From contig CACZRP010000057.1 of NCBI GenBank assembly GCA_902783575.1, positions 1 through 61,840 on the forward strand: a stretch of DNA of 61,840 nucleotides. The letters are read 5' to 3'. The stretch is from an uncultured Eubacteriales bacterium. GTDB taxonomy: Bacteria > Bacillota > Clostridia > Lachnospirales > Bianqueaceae. The position numbers and the translations under genes were made by a program. Positions 24,836-33,372 of the stretch are shown here, piece after piece. Each line of letters opens with the position of its first letter. Position 1 is the stretch's first letter. Below the pieces are notes generated by a model, which did not search any database, had not been told where the DNA came from, and was given only the letters and a program-made list of their open reading frames with translations.

Positions 24836-24861
24836 CTATCTCCCTGCCGTGAAGTGGAAGG

Positions 24862-25578
24862 TCAAGTGTCTTTCTGAAAAGCAAATTTGAGCTTTTTTTC
24901 TATAAAATCCAGGATCGGCTGATTCTCCACGTCCACCACCTGCCGTTCCTCTTCTTCGGTAAGCTCTGATTTGAACTTGTCGAACAGCGGAATCCGCTGG
25001 ATGGAGGCCAGGGGATAGCCTTCCGTGATCTTTTCGCTCCGCTCGGAGGTAAAGACTCGCCGGGCCTTCATCTCAAAAGTGAAAAAGCGGGCCTCCACCG
25101 CCCCGGGAACGCATACGCAGATTCCTTTCAGGAAATACCCGGTCAATTGGCCATCGTCGCCATACTGATGAACCAGCGACAGATAATGGTCAATCATCTC
25201 CTCATCATTCAGCCGGTGACCGTTTAAGCGGCGCACATTGAGCCCAGGCTGCAGTTCCTCGGGAACCCCATCCAGATAGAGACCTTCATCCATGGCAAAG
25301 ACGGGAAGCGCTTCCAGGTTTCTGTCAGCGGCGGCTTTCAGAAGAGAGATAACCTTCAGCAGCGCGTTATCCACGGGGCTGATGCCTGTTTCGTCCGCCT
25401 CGGCAGACAGGCCTAAATCCGCCGGTGCCAGCAGCTGAATGTCCCTTTCCGCCAGCTTTCTGGAAAAGTAGTCAATTCTATGGGGATTGCTGGTGGCCAT
25501 CAGGATCTGCGGGTAGGCTTTTTTTTTGCCGGTGGCCATTAGTATCTGCGGGCCGGTCTCTTTTTTGTCGGTAGTCAT
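24862..25578 (-). CDS. Non-canonical purine NTP pyrophosphatase-like protein (HAM1/RdgB family)
   Basis: A 238-residue ITPase-like protein. The family start ILMATSNPHRIDYF is at about residues 26-39, and the metal-binding DEGLYLDGV with a downstream PGLNVRRLNG loop near residues 95-115 replaces the usual DSGL.VDAL...PG. Such enzymes hydrolyse ITP/XTP or related nucleotides; this one is divergent. ATG 25578 is chosen from the GGAGA upstream. The N-terminus contains a 13-residue duplication (PQILMAT twice), which places an extra copy of the first beta-strand before the true one. Confidence 0.75.
   Translation of the reverse strand: MTTDKKETGPQILMATGKKKAYPQILMATSNPHRIDYFSRKLAERDIQLLAPADLGLSAEADETGISPVDNALLKVISLLKAAADRNLEALPVFAMDEGLYLDGVPEELQPGLNVRRLNGHRLNDEEMIDHYLSLVHQYGDDGQLTGYFLKGICVCVPGAVEARFFTFEMKARRVFTSERSEKITEGYPLASIQRIPLFDKFKSELTEEEERQVVDVENQPILDFIEKKLKFAFQKDT
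25484..25566. repeat. 39-bp tandem duplication inside the 5' end of the ITPase-like gene
   Basis: The codons for PQILMAT-(G/S) occur twice, 39 bp apart, in frame, separated by an A-rich stretch coding KKKA on the minus strand. The second copy corresponds to the normal family start, so the duplication has extended the protein N-terminally. Confidence 0.85.
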
Positions 25579-25612
25579 TTTAGATCTCCGTTTCGCCAGA
25601 ACCATTCTGGAC

Positions 25613-25656
25613 TATGCTAAGATTGATTATACTAAGATTGAATTATACTAAGATCC
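25613..25656. repeat. 15-16-bp tandem repeat upstream of proS
   Basis: TAT(G/A)CTAAGATTGA occurs at 25613 and 25628, and its first 12 bases again at 25644, in the divergent gap between the ITPase-like gene and proS. Confidence 0.85.
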
Positions 25657-25694
25657 GGCGGCCGTTTCAAGCCAGGGAGTCCCCCTCTGCTGGC

Positions 25695-25723
25695 TTGACA
25701 TCTTCCCCAGACTATGATAAATT
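25695..25723 (+). promoter_or_regulatory. Promoter for proS
   Basis: TTGACA (25695-25700), a 17-bp spacer and TAAATT (25718-25723) lie about 40 bp ahead of the proS start. No T-box leader or specifier stem is seen in the short leader. Confidence 0.6.
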
Positions 25724-25764
25724 AAAGGATGCTTTAAAATCAGCAAGACAGAGGTACAAATATA

Positions 25765-27504
25765 ATGAAAGTCAAAAATCTGGTAGGTGAGCGCTTCAAG
25801 GAGCGTCCCTCCGACTGCGTCGTCGATTCCCATGCCCTGATGGTGCGGGGCGGTTATATCAAGCAGGTGGCCAACGGCATCTTCAGCCTGTTCCCGCCGG
25901 CCCGCCGCGTGACTCAGAAGATTGAAAAAATCATCCGTGAAGAGATGGACCGCATCGACGGACAGGAAGTGCTGTTCCCGGTGGTGCTGCCCGGAAGCCT
26001 GTGGATGGAAAGCGGCCGTTATCAGTCCGTGGATAATACCCTGGCCCGTTTCTCCGACAGAAACGGCACCCCCATGGTGTTGGGCATGACTCACGAGGAA
26101 GCTGCTGTTCAGCTGGTGAGAGAATACGCCAGCACCTACAACCGTTATCCCTTTATGATTTATCAGATCCAGACCAAATTCCGTGATGAGGCCAGACCCA
26201 GAGCCGGCCTGATCCGGGTCCGTGAGTTCACCATGAAGGACGGATATTCCTTCCATACCTCACAGGAGGATCTGGAGAAATATTACAGCCGCTGCTACCG
26301 GGCCTATGAGAGAATCTATGCCCGGGCCGGCGCTCCTGAAGTCATCGCCGTCAAATCCGACTCCGGCATGATGGGCGGTTCCGTCAGCCATGAATACATG
26401 CTGCTAACTGACATCGGCGAGGACAGCATTGTCATCTGCCCCGATTGCGGATACCGCGCCAACATGGAGGCCGCGGACAATATTGTGGCTCCAACCCGTA
26501 CGGAAGACGCGCCCCTGACCAAGGTGGCAACCCCCGGCTGCAAGACCATCGAAGAAGTGGTGGAGTATCTGAAGGGCGAAGCGGTTCATTCTGTGAAAGC
26601 GGTGGTTTATCAGACCAACGCCGAAGACAAATTTGTGGTTGTTTTCCTGCGGGGCGACCTGGAAGTCAATGAAACCAAGCTTACCAACTTACTGGGCGAG
26701 AACATTCATCCCGCCGTGGTTACCGAGGACAGCCCCGTGGTGGCCGGCTTTATTGGCCCTGTTGGCATCAGCCCCGAGGTGAAGGTGGTTTACGACCGTT
26801 CCCTGAAGGACGGCAATGGCCTGATTTGCGGCGCCAACGAAGCTGACTTCCACTATACCGGACTGGATATGGAAAGGGATGTACCCGGCGCCGAGTATGT
26901 GGATGTGGCCAAGGCCTTCGCCGGCGGCATCTGCCCGGTTTGCGGCAAGCCCCATCTGACCATTTCCCGTGGTATCGAAGTGGGCAACATTTTCCAGCTG
27001 GGCACCAAGTATTCCAAGTCCATGGGCATGACCTATACCGATCAGGACGGCAACAGCCAGTATCCCATCATGGGCTGCTACGGCATCGGCGTGGGACGTC
27101 TGGCCGCCTCCATTGCGGAAGCCAGCCACGACAATTACGGCCCCATCTGGCCCATTTCCATCGCTCCCTGGAGCGTGGAGGTCTGCTGCCTGAGAGCCGA
27201 TGATGCCCAGACAAAGGAGATTTCCGAAAAGCTCTACAATGAACTGGAAAATGCCGGCATCGATACTCTGTACGATGATCGCGACATCCGCCCCGGCGCC
27301 ATGTTCAGCGATGCCGACCTGCTGGGCGCGCCCATCCGCGTGGTGGTGAGCCCCAAGAATCTGGCCAATGGCGAGATTGAGATCAGCACCAGAGACAAAC
27401 AGATTCAGGTCAAGGTTCCCGTGGCCGAGGCTTTCGGCAAGGTAAGGGAAATCATTGATACCCTGTATGCCCAGATCAACGCTAAGGTGCCGGAGAGCAT
27501 CTGA
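25765..27504 (+). CDS. proS: Prolyl-tRNA synthetase (bacterial type with editing insert)
   Basis: A 579-residue class II synthetase. Motif 1 lies near residues 45-70, motif 2 is FRDEARPRAGLIRVREFTMKD (about 138) and motif 3 is GCYGIGVGRLAASIAE (about 440). The region between motifs 2 and 3 (about 225-390) is the YbaK-like editing domain that clears Ala-tRNA(Pro), and the C-terminal anticodon-binding domain starts near 475. All blocks are intact. AGAGGT nine bases upstream marks the start. Three genes follow closely in the same direction. Confidence 0.97.
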   Translation: MKVKNLVGERFKERPSDCVVDSHALMVRGGYIKQVANGIFSLFPPARRVTQKIEKIIREEMDRIDGQEVLFPVVLPGSLWMESGRYQSVDNTLARFSDRNGTPMVLGMTHEEAAVQLVREYASTYNRYPFMIYQIQTKFRDEARPRAGLIRVREFTMKDGYSFHTSQEDLEKYYSRCYRAYERIYARAGAPEVIAVKSDSGMMGGSVSHEYMLLTDIGEDSIVICPDCGYRANMEAADNIVAPTRTEDAPLTKVATPGCKTIEEVVEYLKGEAVHSVKAVVYQTNAEDKFVVVFLRGDLEVNETKLTNLLGENIHPAVVTEDSPVVAGFIGPVGISPEVKVVYDRSLKDGNGLICGANEADFHYTGLDMERDVPGAEYVDVAKAFAGGICPVCGKPHLTISRGIEVGNIFQLGTKYSKSMGMTYTDQDGNSQYPIMGCYGIGVGRLAASIAEASHDNYGPIWPISIAPWSVEVCCLRADDAQTKEISEKLYNELENAGIDTLYDDRDIRPGAMFSDADLLGAPIRVVVSPKNLANGEIEISTRDKQIQVKVPVAEAFGKVREIIDTLYAQINAKVPESI

Positions 27505-27524
27505 TTAAGAAAAGGAGAAGAACC

Positions 27525-27776
27525 ATGGTAGATCCGAGATATGATACTCAGCTGCTCATAGAAGGCGAAGACCTGGATGAGGATGAAATTCATGATTATA
27601 TTCTGGAGCACTTCGAAGGCGACTGCCTGCTGGCGGTGGGCGATGAGGACCTGATCAAGATCCACTTCCATACCAACCGTCCCTGGGAAGTGCTGGAATA
27701 CTGCAGCACCCTGGGAGAAATCTACGATATCGTCGTGGAGGATATGGACCGTCAGGCCAGGGGGCTTCACGGCTGA
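27525..27776 (+). CDS. Stand-alone FakA (YloV/DAK2) central-domain-like protein
   Basis: An 83-residue acidic protein. DLIKIHFHTNRPWEVLEYC followed by TLGEIYDIVVEDMDRQ matches the pattern seen in the domain after DAK2 in fatty acid kinase FakA (D.IKVHIHTN.PG.VL.YA...GEL..IKI.NM..Q). The DAK2 nucleotide-binding domain is absent, so this is not a kinase on its own. AAGGAGAAG precedes the ATG. Its stop overlaps the start of the next gene, which indicates coupling. It could be a small partner or regulator of a kinase elsewhere; that is inference. Confidence 0.7.
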   Translation: MVDPRYDTQLLIEGEDLDEDEIHDYILEHFEGDCLLAVGDEDLIKIHFHTNRPWEVLEYCSTLGEIYDIVVEDMDRQARGLHG

Positions 27777-28576
27777 TGCTGGCAAGGGGTAAAGCCGGGC
27801 GTTTGTATGTCGAAATCTTCGAGGACCGCAAGGCCCTGGGAGAGAAGGCGGCAGCCGATGCTGCCCGGGCTATCGCCGCCTGTATTAAAGCCAAGGGATG
27901 GTGCTCGGTGATTTTTGCCGCCGCTCCGTCTCAGAATGAGTTTCTGGAAGCCCTGTCCCGCTGCGGCATCGAGAGCGACGGCATTGTGGACTTTTCAAAG
28001 GTTCACGCCTATCATATGGACGAGTATGCCGGCCTTCCCGCCGACGCGCCCCAGAGCTTTGGCAGCTTCCTGAAGAGAAGCATCTTTGATAAGGTCCCCT
28101 TCGGACGGGTGGAATACCTGAACGGCTGCGCGGAAGACCTGGAGGAAGAGGCTCGCCGCTACGGCCAGCTGCTCCGGGAAGATCCACCGGATCTGGTATT
28201 TATGGGTATCGGAGAAAACGGCCATATTGCCTTCAACGATCCCCACGTGGCCCGGTTTGATGATCCGGTTTCGGTGAAGGTGGTTTCTCTGGATGAGATC
28301 TGCCGCATGCAGCAGGTGCACGATGGCTGCTTTGACAGCCTGGAGAAGGTTCCCGAGCAGGCTCTGACCCTGACGGTGCCGACCCTGTTTGCGGCCAAGC
28401 GGCTGTTCTGCATGGTTCCTGCCGCCACAAAGGCAGAGGCTGTACAGAAGACAGTGATGGGAGAAATCCGGGAACAGGTGCCTGCGTCCGTTATGAGAAT
28501 GCATCATCAGGCCGCTTTATATCTGGACCCCGACAGCGGCAAAAAACTTCTGGAGGCTGGATTTGGCAAAGAATAA
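27776..28576 (+). CDS. Glucosamine-6-phosphate deaminase family protein (NagB-like)
   Basis: A 266-residue protein with the NagB/6-phosphogluconolactonase fold. GIGENGHIAFNDP (about residue 143) is the NagB active-site loop, and HAYHMDEYAGL contains the catalytic Asp/Glu region. The expected N-terminal GSTP-type phosphate loop reads AAAPSQNEF, typical of the NagB-like isomerase/deaminase subgroup. It converts, or resembles enzymes that convert, glucosamine-6-P to fructose-6-P and ammonia. The start overlaps the previous stop (TGATG). Confidence 0.8.
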   Translation: MLARGKAGRLYVEIFEDRKALGEKAAADAARAIAACIKAKGWCSVIFAAAPSQNEFLEALSRCGIESDGIVDFSKVHAYHMDEYAGLPADAPQSFGSFLKRSIFDKVPFGRVEYLNGCAEDLEEEARRYGQLLREDPPDLVFMGIGENGHIAFNDPHVARFDDPVSVKVVSLDEICRMQQVHDGCFDSLEKVPEQALTLTVPTLFAAKRLFCMVPAATKAEAVQKTVMGEIREQVPASVMRMHHQAALYLDPDSGKKLLEAGFGKE

Positions 28577-30047
28577 TCGGACAGCTGCGGCTGTTTCTCC
28601 CGACGAGATACAGTCTCTGCTTCATTCCATCAAGGCTCAGGACCCGCAGGAAACTGCAGGGGCCCTGAGCCTTTTGACGGCTTTGGCAAAGAAAAAGGAG
28701 CCCCGCCGCCTGATCCGGGAAGGGATTGGGCCTCATCAGCTGGACGGGCTGCTTGCTTCTTCGGACGCGAAAATCCGGAAAAATACCGCCCGGCTGACGG
28801 GAGAGCTTTACCGGCAGGAGAATTTAACGGATCAGGAAAAAGATTCATTGGCCGATGACATCAGGTTCCTGGCGGGACGCCTGCGGAAGCTGCTGGAAAG
28901 CGAAGAAACCCAGTTTGTGAGACCTTCCTTCATTTTGGCTGTGGGCGCCCTGGGAGAGGGAAAGCTGCTGGAGGACTACCGGATTCCTGAGGATACGCTG
29001 GAAAAGTTTGCCGCCGAGGAGAAGCAGGCCCTTCGCAAGGCGCTGCCCCCGCAGCCTCAGACTTTGCATACGCTGCACCATCTGCCGGCCCGGGAGCTGA
29101 TGCTCTCCACGGCCCTGGGATGGAAAAAAGTCCCGGCCGCTGCCTGGGAGAAACTGCAGCAGGACCGTACCTGGCTGGAAATGCTGGTACCCCTGAAGGG
29201 ACCCCGGGAGATACTGCCCCTGCTGGAAGAAACTCTTTCGGGGGAGGGGCCCTTCCGTTACCGGCTGGAGTACAGAATCGGAAAGATGACGGCCAGGGTG
29301 GACCGGCCCAAACGGATCCGCCAGCTGATTCAGCAAATCAGCAGCGCGGCGGGAGAGGAGAAGCTGGTCAACGATCCCTCCCTCTATGAAGTGGAAATCC
29401 GCGTAGAGGAGAGCGATCAGAAGGAGCGCTGGTCCCTGAAGTATTACTGCGCTGAAGATTCCCGTTTCGCTTATCGCCGGCAGGCCATACCGGCCTCCAT
29501 TCACCCGGCCAATGCCGCCATGGTGATCCGGCTGGCGGAGCCCTATGTGAAGGCCGCCCGGGAGAAAAATAAAAATGCCGCCGGTGAAAAACCGGTGGTG
29601 CTGGATCCCTGCTGCGGCAGCGGCACCCTGCTGATGGAAAGAGCGCAGGCGGGCCCCTGTTTTCTGATGGGGGTAGATATTGAAAGACGGGCTATTCGGG
29701 CCGCCCAGGAAAACCTGAAAAGCCTGGATCCGGACAGCTGGAAGCTGTATCTGGCCGACCTTGGCCGGTGGCAGATGCCGGAGGGGGTCAAAGCAGATGA
29801 GATCTATGCCAATCTTCCCTTCGGTATCCGGGTGGGAGACCACGGGGAAAATGAAAAGCTCTATCACGCCCTGATACAGCAGCTGCCCCGTTGGCTGAAA
29901 GAGGGCGGAACCGCCGTCATCTATACAGTCGAGGGAAGGCTGCTGGAGAAAGAACTCTCCGCAGAACCACGACTGAAGCTGCGTAAACAGTTCCGGCTGA
30001 AGGCCGGCGGCCTGGAACCGAAGCTGTATATTATCGGCGCTGACTGA
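28563..30047 (+). CDS. Class I SAM-dependent RNA methyltransferase with helical N-terminal region
   Basis: A 494-residue protein. The C-terminal third has the methyltransferase motif I VVLDPCCGSGTLLMERAQ (about residue 345), the acidic loop GVDIERRAI and the NPPY-like motif ANLPFGIRVGD (about 415). These fit the Trm11/RlmL/UPF0020 group that makes N2-methylguanosine in RNA. Residues 1-180 are mostly helical and HEAT-like (LLTALAKKKEPRRLIREGI), unusual for that group. TTG 28563 is the likely start, with GGAGG six bases upstream and a 14-base overlap with the preceding gene. RNA target unknown. Confidence 0.8.
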   Translation: MAKNNRTAAAVSPDEIQSLLHSIKAQDPQETAGALSLLTALAKKKEPRRLIREGIGPHQLDGLLASSDAKIRKNTARLTGELYRQENLTDQEKDSLADDIRFLAGRLRKLLESEETQFVRPSFILAVGALGEGKLLEDYRIPEDTLEKFAAEEKQALRKALPPQPQTLHTLHHLPARELMLSTALGWKKVPAAAWEKLQQDRTWLEMLVPLKGPREILPLLEETLSGEGPFRYRLEYRIGKMTARVDRPKRIRQLIQQISSAAGEEKLVNDPSLYEVEIRVEESDQKERWSLKYYCAEDSRFAYRRQAIPASIHPANAAMVIRLAEPYVKAAREKNKNAAGEKPVVLDPCCGSGTLLMERAQAGPCFLMGVDIERRAIRAAQENLKSLDPDSWKLYLADLGRWQMPEGVKADEIYANLPFGIRVGDHGENEKLYHALIQQLPRWLKEGGTAVIYTVEGRLLEKELSAEPRLKLRKQFRLKAGGLEPKLYIIGAD

Positions 30048-30082
30048 ATACCCGCATATTCGCGGAAGGCAGAAAACAAAAT

Positions 30083-30113
30083 AAAAAAAGGACCTCGGCG
30101 TGAGGTCCTTTTT
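30083..30113. terminator. Bidirectional terminator between the methyltransferase and PBP genes
   Basis: AAAGGACCTC and GAGGTCCTTT form a perfect 10-bp stem with a 5-nt loop. An A-run on the left and a T-run on the right allow it to serve both convergent genes. Confidence 0.9.
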
Positions 30114-30133
30114 ATGTGGAGCCGGAGGGGAGC

Positions 30134-33088
30134 TTATCCCTTCCGGTTGTTTTTCTTCTGGTAGGAAACGTAGGTAATTTTATCTTCCATGGGAAGAGCT
30201 GCCTCGGTCCAGCCGGTTTCCTCGCTGTTGAAATCCGGAAGCATGCCGGTGGAGGAAGAGCTCTCGGTGGAGCCGGCGTGAATCCTGGCGGCGCCGGCCG
30301 GCGGCTGGGAATCCGCAGGAGTGGCCTGAGGCGTCGCTCCCGAATCATCCAGAGGCGTCAGCACAGAGGATTCCTCCGGCTTGTGCAGATGCTTCTGACA
30401 CTCACCAATGTAGGTGGGTGTATAGGAAGCGATGTCATCCACCAGCGGTGTGGTGAAGGAATCATTGCCGTAGAGCTCCTTATAGGCGCTGGTGCCCGTG
30501 AGGGATTCCGCCAGAGAATAAGGATATGCACAGTACTTGAAGTCCGCGATCCTGGCCAGTCCGGAAACGCCGATATCCGCGATTTCCTCCGGAGTACGGG
30601 TCATGAAGACCTTGGTCTCGGTGGTGGGACAGTACTTGGTGGCAATCTGATGGGTTTCCGAGCAGACGGTCAGCTGGATGTGGTTGGGACAGGTCTGGGT
30701 GGGAATGTTTTCCACCGGGCACCAGTCATAGGTGATCCGGTTGCCGCGGGGATCCTGCGAGCAGTAGGGACCGGCCAGCAGACCGGAGTCGCGGCACAGG
30801 GAAACCTGAGTGATGCCCTCCGGGGGTTCTCCGAAGTCACCGACCTTTTCCAGACCCTCGTGGATCGCGCCCATGACGGTGGCCCACAGCTCCTTATGGC
30901 CGCGCCAGTAAATCCATTCGTTGCCGTAGCCGTCGTAGGAATTGACGGAGGCATCGGGGTTCAGGCTGTAGGCATCCAGGGAAGCGTAGTATTCTTCCGG
31001 ATAGCTGACATAGTCGAAGCCGGCCTGTACACAGCAGGTGTAGTAGGGAGTGTAACCGACGAAGGCATAGTCGTTGGCGTCGTCCGTGGTACCGGATTTG
31101 CCGGCGATGGCCATTTCGTCATCGAAATTACATTCGGGAGAAGTACCGCTGATGACGGCATCGATCAGCATATCCGTCAGCATCCAGGCGGTGGTTTCCT
31201 TGATAACGCGGTGAGACTCGGGCTTGTTTTCGTAGAAAAGGTTGCCCTCAGCGTCTTCGATCTTCGCGTACAGGATGGGCTGATTGTAGACGCCCTTGTT
31301 GGCGATGGCGGCATAGGCTGCGCAGAGCTCAATGTTCTTGACGGAGCCGGAACCCAGGCAGAGGGAGGGAACCATATCGGTCAGACCGTTTTCATCCGCT
31401 TCCCGGCGCAGGGTGGTAATGCCGAATTTTTCTACATATTCGAAGTTGGTTTCAACGCCCACAGCCCTCATAAACCGGGCAGTAACGACGTTCTCGGAGT
31501 TGGCGATACCGATACGCATGGTATCCTTGCCGTGGTAGGAACCGTAGTAGTTGTTGGGAGACCAGTCGCCCCATACCAGAGGAGCGTCATCCATGGAGCT
31601 GCCGCAGCCGAAGCCGCCCACATCCAGGGCCGCCGCGTAGGCAGCCAGGATCTTGAAGGTGGAGCCGGGCTGACGGGTGGAGTCCACGGCGCGGTTCAGG
31701 GTCAGGTTCTGGGTCTTCTTGCCGCGGCCGCCGGCCAGCGCCTTGACGTAGCCGGTGTGCTGATCCATGATGGTCATGCTGTACTGAGGCTCGATGGTCA
31801 GGTTGATGGATTCCATGTAATGGACGTTCTTTTCCATGTCCGGAGTCACAAACTGGGACTTGAATTCCTCAGCGGCCAGGCGGGCATCCTCTTCGGTATA
31901 GAACAGGCCGTAGGTGCCGTAGTTGTCGGTGATATTGGGATCCTTTTCGTCGAAAAGGGTCAGATCGTAGCGGAGCTCGTAATAGTTGTTGTCCTGGAAG
32001 TTTTCGGGATCGGCATAGGCGTCATCCAGAATCTTCTGGATTTTCTCATCCTGGGTAATATAGATTTTCAGGCCTCCGTAGTAGAGGAGATTGTGGGCGT
32101 CACGCTCGGTGTAACCCATCTTTTCCTGAAGATCCGTCATTACCTGCTCGATGACGCTGTCCACAAAGTAGCTGTAAACATCGTCGTCGGAGGCCTCGTA
32201 CTGCTGATTGTATTCCCGGATCCGGGCGAAAACGTTATCCGCCTTGGCGGTTTCGTATTCTTCTTTGGTGATGTAGCCTTCCTCCAGCATGGCGTTCAGC
32301 ACGTAGAGCTGACGCTCCCGGGAGTGGCCCTGATAGTTGACAATGGGATCGTAGGCGGAGGGCGCGTTGAACAGTCCGGCGATGAGGGCCGATTCGGACA
32401 GGGTCAGATCGGAAACATGCTTGCCGAAGTAGCGCAGAGAAGCGGTTTCCACGCCGTAGCAGGCGTTGCCCAGATAGTTGTAGTTCAGGTAGGATTCCAG
32501 AATCAGCTCCTTGGTGCGCTCCTTGCCGTAGACATCGTACATTTTGTCTTCGAACTGCAGCGCCAGATACCATTCCTGGAATTTACGCTTCCAGTTCTGA
32601 TCATCGGTCAGCACCAGTTTCTTGATCATCTGCTGGGTCAGGGTGGAACCGCCCTCGGCCGTGCCTCCGGCCCGCAGGTTGGCCACGCCGGCGCGGATGA
32701 TACCTTCCAGATCGATACCGCTGTGGCTGTAGAAGCGGCGGTCCTCGCAGGCCACCACCGCATCTTTCAGATACTGGGGCATCTCGTCAATGGAGACAGA
32801 GGTGCGCTGCTCGGCAGTCTGGATATCCGTGACTTTTTTGCCGCTGTCCAGGTAGTAGATGGAAGAGGTCTGACGGTCAATGGCCAGGGAGTCCAGTTCC
32901 ACCTCGGGCGCGCCGTCCAGCAGGCCCAGAAAGGCGCCCAGACCTACGCCCACGCCGACGCACATGACTGCCAGCACGCCAATACAGGCGATTCTCAGAA
33001 TCCAGAGAACCACCTTCCGGTACAGCTTGTCATTATAGCCGCCCCGCGTCAGGCGCTTATTGATATTGTTTTGCTTGCTAAAATCCAT
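30134..33088 (-). CDS. Class A penicillin-binding protein (glycosyltransferase/transpeptidase)
   Basis: A 984-residue peptidoglycan synthase. A membrane anchor at residues 26-57 is followed by the GT51 domain (VVACEDRRFYSHSGID with catalytic Glu115, and GGSTLTQQMIKKL) and the transpeptidase domain with the SxxK motif in QPGSTFKI, SxN in ANSENVV and KSGTT. An unusual cysteine-containing C-terminal region (about 765-880; GPYCSQDP, DWCPV, TCPN) is followed by a low-complexity Ser/Thr/Pro/Ala tail, outside the membrane. GAGGATGAG precedes the ATG. A class A PBP fits a cell wall synthesis role; resistance is not implied. Confidence 0.93.
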   Translation of the reverse strand: MDFSKQNNINKRLTRGGYNDKLYRKVVLWILRIACIGVLAVMCVGVGVGLGAFLGLLDGAPEVELDSLAIDRQTSSIYYLDSGKKVTDIQTAEQRTSVSIDEMPQYLKDAVVACEDRRFYSHSGIDLEGIIRAGVANLRAGGTAEGGSTLTQQMIKKLVLTDDQNWKRKFQEWYLALQFEDKMYDVYGKERTKELILESYLNYNYLGNACYGVETASLRYFGKHVSDLTLSESALIAGLFNAPSAYDPIVNYQGHSRERQLYVLNAMLEEGYITKEEYETAKADNVFARIREYNQQYEASDDDVYSYFVDSVIEQVMTDLQEKMGYTERDAHNLLYYGGLKIYITQDEKIQKILDDAYADPENFQDNNYYELRYDLTLFDEKDPNITDNYGTYGLFYTEEDARLAAEEFKSQFVTPDMEKNVHYMESINLTIEPQYSMTIMDQHTGYVKALAGGRGKKTQNLTLNRAVDSTRQPGSTFKILAAYAAALDVGGFGCGSSMDDAPLVWGDWSPNNYYGSYHGKDTMRIGIANSENVVTARFMRAVGVETNFEYVEKFGITTLRREADENGLTDMVPSLCLGSGSVKNIELCAAYAAIANKGVYNQPILYAKIEDAEGNLFYENKPESHRVIKETTAWMLTDMLIDAVISGTSPECNFDDEMAIAGKSGTTDDANDYAFVGYTPYYTCCVQAGFDYVSYPEEYYASLDAYSLNPDASVNSYDGYGNEWIYWRGHKELWATVMGAIHEGLEKVGDFGEPPEGITQVSLCRDSGLLAGPYCSQDPRGNRITYDWCPVENIPTQTCPNHIQLTVCSETHQIATKYCPTTETKVFMTRTPEEIADIGVSGLARIADFKYCAYPYSLAESLTGTSAYKELYGNDSFTTPLVDDIASYTPTYIGECQKHLHKPEESSVLTPLDDSGATPQATPADSQPPAGAARIHAGSTESSSSTGMLPDFNSEETGWTEAALPMEDKITYVSYQKKNNRKG

Positions 33089-33170
33089 AGCTCATCCTCA
33101 TGATATTTCTATTTATACACTGATCAGGCGTCCTTCGGGGAAGGCGCCGGTTTCTCATAACGTATTCTTC

Positions 33171-33199
33171 ATTATACCAAAACCGGGACTCAAGTTCAA
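33171..33199 (-). promoter_or_regulatory. Promoter of the PBP gene
   Basis: On the minus strand TTGAAC (33199-33194), a 17-bp spacer and TATAAT (33176-33171) lie about 80 bp ahead of the PBP start. Confidence 0.7.
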
Positions 33200-33216
33200 G
33201 TGTGAGAAAACGGCTC

Positions 33217-33245
33217 TTGATTTGAATTTGCCATGGCTTTATAAT
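33217..33245 (+). promoter_or_regulatory. Promoter of the fructokinase-like gene
   Basis: TTGATT (33217-33222), a 17-bp spacer and TATAAT (33240-33245), back to back with the PBP promoter. Confidence 0.7.
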
Positions 33246-33252
33246 ATATGAA

Positions 33253-33273
33253 AAGGTTATGTGCGATAACCTT
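33253..33273. promoter_or_regulatory. Palindrome at the transcription start of the kinase gene (candidate operator)
   Basis: AAGGTTAT-GTGCG-ATAACCTT is a perfect 8-bp inverted repeat starting seven bases after the -10, the usual place for a repressor operator. A GGGCAT/ATGCCC hairpin follows further down the leader. The repressor is not known. Confidence 0.5.
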
Positions 33274-33372
33274 ATGGATTAGTAGGACGAGCTGTCACTG
33301 GAGGGGCATCGTCATATGCCCTGGCTTTGCCATGTATCCTCCTGTTATATTGGATTAAGGAAAGGAACCCCT

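Noticed and set aside
25606..25764. T-box riboswitch ahead of proS
   Set aside because: The leader between the promoter and the start is only about 35 nt, with no T-box sequence, specifier stem or terminator.
30116..33103. Very long open frame on the plus strand opposite the PBP gene
   Set aside because: It mirrors the codon pattern of the PBP gene, has Gly/Val/His-rich composition without domains, and no ribosome binding site. Similar mirror frames opposite the glycosidase (142-1914), phosphohexomutase and others were dropped for the same reason.
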